Assembly (NCBI GenBank): GCA_004151065.3
Contig: NWUY0300083321.1
Span: forward strand, 5,763 to 15,942
DNA length: 10,180 nucleotides
Direction: 5' to 3'
Origin: Larix sibirica
Taxonomy: Eukaryota; Streptophyta; Pinopsida; Pinales; Pinaceae
Both the position numbers and the translations under genes were made by a program. The first letter of the stretch is position 1. The number at the start of each line of letters is the position of its first letter. The notes beneath the pieces were generated by a model that was given only the letters and a program-made list of their open reading frames with translations, had not been told where the DNA came from and made no database searches. Shown one piece after another: positions 6,820-10,180 of this stretch.

Positions 6820-7373
6820 AGCCTTTTGCATTAAAATCACATTGTAAGGTTAGTAAATTTAATAAAATAAAGAAAGGAAAACTATTTAAAAGAAGAAGAA
6901 TATGATATATATTTTAAAAATAAAAACATGAGGCTTTTCTTCAAATGTAATAAAGGAAGGAAAATATATTAGAGGAGGGCAATGAGTTTTGGGAAGTTGA
7001 ACAGTTTTCAACTATCTCTCTCGGTTAGACTGAGCATCCTCCTATTTAACCATTCTCCACAATGAGAAAGGGGTTCTTTGGATGAAAGTAAAGGAAATGC
7101 TGCCCAAATTTCCACATGATGCTTGAGGATGATCCAGAGAGCTTGTAACTTACACATTGTAGAATAATAAAATAGCATAGTTGAAGTTATGGATTGTTGG
7201 TTTTCCCAATTTGGTTTTTAGAGTAAATAATTTGATATGAATCATTCTTGCTCTGTGTGTGAATTTGTATTTTGCATTTATGTATTTTTTGTGTCATGTG
7301 CAAGCTCTATGTGCCATTAATAGTTTACTAGGAATGAATATATGAGAGAGTTGAGAGTTGAATGGAGTATGAG
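6820..7373 (+). mobile_element. Possible decayed Copia-type LTR (solo or fragment)
   Basis: The region about 7045-7302 has the general look of the end of a plant Copia long terminal repeat. It has an AT-rich CTATTTAACC box (7050-7059), an AATAATAAAAT polyadenylation-like run (7163-7173), then GTTATGGATTGTTGGTTTTCCC (7187-7207 region) followed by AGTAAAT and a T-rich, GT-rich tail ending GTGTCATGTGCA (7291-7302). The TTGGTTTTCCC ... AGTAAAT order is common in plant Copia LTR ends. I see no primer-binding site, no matching second LTR, no target-site duplication and no gag or pol, so this can only be a relic. The left border is not defined. The rest (6820-7040 and 7303-7373) is AT-rich without recognisable content. 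Confidence 0.33.
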
Positions 7374-7758
7374 TGCATTTTATTTTAGGTTTAATGAAAT
7401 ATGGAGTTCCAACAATCATTAAATTTCCTCTTTTGAATGTTGTTGTATGGGAAAGTGCCACAAAGCTAGAGAGCTAGGTGATTTCCCTAGTGAGTGGGTT
7501 AGGCTCACCAACAGAAGAGATAAATTACTAATCCTAACTTCCCTAAGATCTAATATTCATGTAACACAAATAAAGAGATGAGTAACAGTAAGGTACCTAA
7601 TTGGCGATGGTTGTCCTTAGCTTTGTCACACTAGTTTCTTTGATCCTGATTGACAAAGCTTGTCCTTAGGTTTGTCGCACTAGTTCCTTAGATCCTAATC
7701 CAGCTCCTAAGCTTCATGAACCAATCCTGCACACAGAGACAACCAAAAAAACTTTCTT
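7374..7758 (+). repeat. Left arm of a large inverted repeat
   Basis: This arm begins TGCATTTTATTTTAGGTTT and is the reverse complement of the right edge of the window. I aligned about 348 bases by eye and counted about 30 differences, giving roughly 91% identity. Shared blocks include GTTGTTGTATGGGAAAGTGC, TCCTAACTTCCCTAAGATCT and CAGCTCCTAAGCTTCATGAA. Similarity fades just after the AGAGACAA block near 7758. The outer end may extend left of 7374, because the matching part of the right arm would lie beyond the window. No coding content was recognised. Confidence 0.93.
7612..7709 (+). repeat. 49-bp direct repeat inside the inverted-repeat arm
   Basis: TGTCCTTAG is followed by TTTGT, CACTAGTT and GATCCT in two consecutive units, 7612-7660 and 7661-7709, with clear but incomplete similarity. 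The right arm has the same 49-base spacing (CTAGTGC at 9871 and 9920 on the plus strand). The internal duplication therefore predates the formation of the two inverted arms. Confidence 0.8.
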
Positions 7759-8350
7759 ACTTTTCATTTATAAAAGTTAAAATAATTAAACAACATGCAT
7801 AAAGAATCATATTCTATAGTCCCAGTTATAGAACTCCAACCAAACACATATATATCAACGACACTAAGTCTAGTGTGCGGGGAGGTGAGGTAGATTTATA
7901 TTAATTAAGATGAAGAAGATACAACACTTACATGCTTGTTCACACATGTGGTGCTTCCTTCTCTTGAGTCTGAGTCTCCCCCATAGCCATTAGCCTCAAT
8001 CCAGTTGTTGATATAATCATAGAACCTATTTCAATGAAGTAGCCTATTGGAGGCTAATCGAGTTCACCCAAGCCCTTATCTCTTAACCATCCAAAGCAAA
8101 CCAAGAGGTTAGAGGTTTCTACTCTAAAGAGATCTCTCCAGCATAACAATGCCTTCATTATGAATCTCCTATCAAGCTCTTCTCAATATGTCTAGCCAAC
8201 CTCTTGGTGAGTATCCAATGCATTTTATTTATACGGCCAATATGGTGATGAGTTTGAGGTGCATGTCAAGTATGCCTTACCAATGTCTCTCATGCAAACA
8301 ACCTATATTAGTGACTTTCATAAGAAAAATTACTTGAGTCTCCTTTAACG
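7759..8350. other. Interior of the inverted-repeat element, left part, no gene
   Basis: No open frame or recognisable transposase, reverse transcriptase or RNA gene. The stretch is AT-rich with short homopurine and homopyrimidine runs. It lies between the left arm and the 31-bp minisatellite. Confidence 0.45.
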
Positions 8351-8353
8351 CAA

Positions 8354-8560
8354 AGTCTTCTTTTGTGGAGCGCTTGCCTTCCTCTTTTTATGCAATTAGG
8401 TGTGTGATTCCTCTTTTTGTGCAATTAATTCACTTGATTCTTATTTTTGTGAAAGTAATGCACTTGATTCCTCTTTTTGTGGGATTAATGTGCAAGTGCA
8501 TTCTTATTTTTGTGGAATCATGCCCTTGCCCTCCTCTTTTTTGTAAAATTACATGCACTG
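8354..8560 (+). repeat. Degenerate minisatellite, about 29-34 bp period
   Basis: About six to seven imperfect units share the core CTCTTTTTGTG (or TTATTTTTGTG) followed by a variant of GAATTAATG and then CACTTGATTC. Cores sit near 8358, 8381, 8410, 8441, 8470, 8504 and 8533. The spacing drifts between units, so this is an old array. The open frame that crosses it on the plus strand (8365-8619) is simply the translation of the repeat and is not treated as a gene. Confidence 0.8.
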
Positions 8561-8773
8561 AAGGCATCTTGAACTTCAACTATACTTGTCATCATCAAGG
8601 GTGGCAAATATTGTTGTAACAGATGCCCAGCCAATTCTAGAGATCAATGGATTTGGTTTTGGAATAGTTGCAATTATTTAGGGAGTTGCTAAATTCAAGA
8701 TGAATGATTCTTTTGTTGTTGGACGTGTTGATCTTTATTGGGCATTTTTCTTCATCTCTCCTTGGTCGTACAC

Positions 8774-9080
8774 ACCTTTTCCAGTGAATTCACCCCAACT
8801 TCTAATATAATCCATACATAGAGGTTTCCTTCCCAATGGTGGACTGTATGCTACCCCAATGAGTGAAATTGTTGTCCTATAAATCAATTTTCCCCACGAG
8901 CCGATGAAAATGTTTTTCCTATTGATGGAATGTTGCCTCAATGAGTGAAATTGCATTGCTTGTAAGTGAATTTGACCCTCACTAAGTGAAATTATGTTGC
9001 CTACTGGTGAATTTGTTGCTCATTGAGTGAAATTGTTATTCCTCATGGTGAATTCAATGTCAATGAGTGTCTACCAGTGG
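8774..9080 (+). repeat. Degenerate minisatellite, 41-bp period
   Basis: Units start near 8856, 8897, 8938, 8979, 9020 and 9060 (partial), spaced by 41 bases (40 for the last). The best-kept core is TCAATGAGTGAAATTGTTG followed by CCT-ATGGTGAATT. Two more decayed units are visible before 8856, near 8774 and 8815. I estimate about seven units in total. No coding content. Confidence 0.82.
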
Positions 9081-9802
9081 AACAATTGAAATAATTGATG
9101 CACGTCTACTTCATTCGACAACCTAGAAGTTGGATTTTTGAAAATCAGAAAGTATGGGGGGGCAAAGAAAAAATTGTAGATGTCATAAAAATGGGTTCTA
9201 TAACTTGACACCCATAGTTCCCGACAATATATGTGTATGGGTAAGGAGTCAATTTTCCAAACCCAATTCATTAATTGAAAAGGATTTGCATTAGCAAACA
9301 ACATCCATAAGGTAAGCAAACATATAGAAATTGGGATTTTTAGTCGTGGGTACCTCTTTTCTTGGGCACAAAAATCCTGGGAGATTGGGTGATAAAATAT
9401 TTGCCCAATTGAAAAAATTTCATGTCTTTGCTACATGGTGAACTAGAGGCACCTAGTCTAGCTTGAAATAAGTCACATGAGCTTCACTATAAAGGTGGCA
9501 AATCACAGCCATAAAAAGTTTATAAGGCCATCTAAAATATTGTATGGTGTAATTCTTGTTGACCTTCTTGGTGAAACCTCAACTTTCAACCCAACAACTT
9601 TTGACAAGCTTCACTATATTTGGGTTTGTTGAGAAATTGTCCCTGAAAAATATTCATTTAGTTGCACCTCCAAATTCTTCAGTTTGAACATTTGCATGAA
9701 AGACTCTAGCCTGAGTGAGGCTATTACATCCCCCTCCTCATCAACCCATATTCATGTATTTGGGTTCGCGTAGTCCGAATTAGTCCCTTGGTTTACTAGT
9801 GT
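9081..9802. other. Interior of the inverted-repeat element, right part, no gene
   Basis: No convincing gene. On the minus strand a short open stretch near 9620-9760 (containing DEEGDVIASLRLESFMQMF) looks slightly protein-like but is only about 45 codons long and has no recognisable family; a plus-strand start or splice context is absent. A run of seven G is present near 9156-9162. The segment leads into the right inverted arm. Confidence 0.4.
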
Positions 9803-10180
9803 GAGAAATGTTTTTTGTTTGTCTCTGTATTGGTTCATGAAGCTTAGGAGCTGGATTAGGATTAAATGAACTAGTGCAACAAACCTAAGGACAGCCTTTG
9901 CCAATCAGGATCAAAGAAACTAGTGCAACAAAGCTAAGGAAAACCTTCATCAATTAGGTACTTCATTATTACTCATCTCTTTATTTGTGTTGCATGCATA
10001 TTAGATCTTAGGGAAGTTAGGATTAGTAATGTATCTCTTCTATTGGTGTGCCTAAACCACTCACCAGGGAAATCACCTAGCTCTCTAGGTTTGTGGCACT
10101 TTCCCATACAACAACATTCAAGGGAGGAAATTTAATGGTCGTTGGAACTCCATATTTCATCAAACCTAAAATAAAATGCA
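9803..10180 (-). repeat. Right arm of the large inverted repeat, cut by the window edge
   Basis: This is the reverse complement of the left arm. Its inner border is near GAGAAATGTTTTTTG (about 9803) and it reaches the last base of the window still in good alignment (ending ATAAAATGCA). The full arm length is therefore unknown. It carries the same internal 49-base direct repeat as the left arm (9871 and 9920). The two arms on one transcript could fold into a hairpin with a stem of about 380 base pairs and a loop of about 2 kb. Confidence 0.93.

Noticed and set aside
6790-7302. Complete solo LTR with TG...CA ends
   Set aside because: TG and CA can be found at these points, but the flanking five bases do not match as a target-site duplication and no consensus was available, so only a relic is claimed.
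8365-8619. 84-codon open frame with hydrophobic residues
   Set aside because: The repeated wording (LFV, LIFV) comes from translating the minisatellite units, not from a membrane protein.
8354-9080. CRISPR-like array
   Set aside because: The units are contiguous and degenerate with no unique spacers, and the context is a plant nuclear genome.
9071-9319. 82-codon minus-strand open frame
   Set aside because: No family recognised, no splice or start context, and it enters the minisatellite; it is probably a chance frame.

Overview
The window looks like nuclear DNA of a seed plant, most likely a gymnosperm (conifer-type). The evidence is one very long intronless PLS-class pentatricopeptide-repeat (PPR) gene with the wording typical of land-plant organelle RNA-editing factors, set in AT-rich DNA full of decayed repeats and gene fragments. 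The gymnosperm assignment is an inference from the style of the PPR protein and the repeat-rich flanks; it is not proven by any single base.

Layout. Positions 1-464 hold nothing recognisable. Positions 465-1214 are a 337-bp tandem duplication that copied an intron end plus a histidine-rich exon; each copy carries a different lesion. Positions 1583-2129 contain a second tandem duplication (about 204-213 bp) of another exon-like segment; the left copy has two stops and the right copy stays open for 90 codons. Positions 2403-2558 are a 75-bp tandem duplication. None of the proteins suggested by these fragments is recognised.

Positions 3188-5782 (minus strand) encode an 864-residue PPR protein with about 22 PPR motifs followed by E1, E2 and the start of the E+ region. 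It stops abruptly where a DYW cytidine-deaminase domain would normally continue. Reading past the stop, in the frame shifted by one base, a clear fossil of the DYW domain is visible (about 2908-3187) with four internal stops, a deletion, and loss of the catalytic glutamate. The upstream 864 codons are uninterrupted. This contrast suggests that the gene lost its deaminase and survived as a truncated E/E+-type RNA-binding protein, which would need a deaminase supplied in trans if it still edits.

Positions 5783-7373 hold no convincing gene: an unrecognised open stretch (6198-6395), a 28-bp tandem duplication (6764-6819) and a probable decayed Copia-type LTR. From 7374 to the right edge lies a large inverted repeat: arms of about 380 bp (7374-7758 and 9803-10180, roughly 91% identical by eye) enclose about 2 kb without a transposase or other gene but with two degenerate minisatellites (about 31-bp and 41-bp periods). 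It is best read as a non-autonomous terminal-inverted-repeat or foldback element, or an inverted pair of repeat copies; the right arm runs off the window.

Only the PPR gene is a confident functional gene. There is no operon-like cooperation between features. The most interesting signal is the decayed DYW domain attached to an intact PPR-E reading frame.
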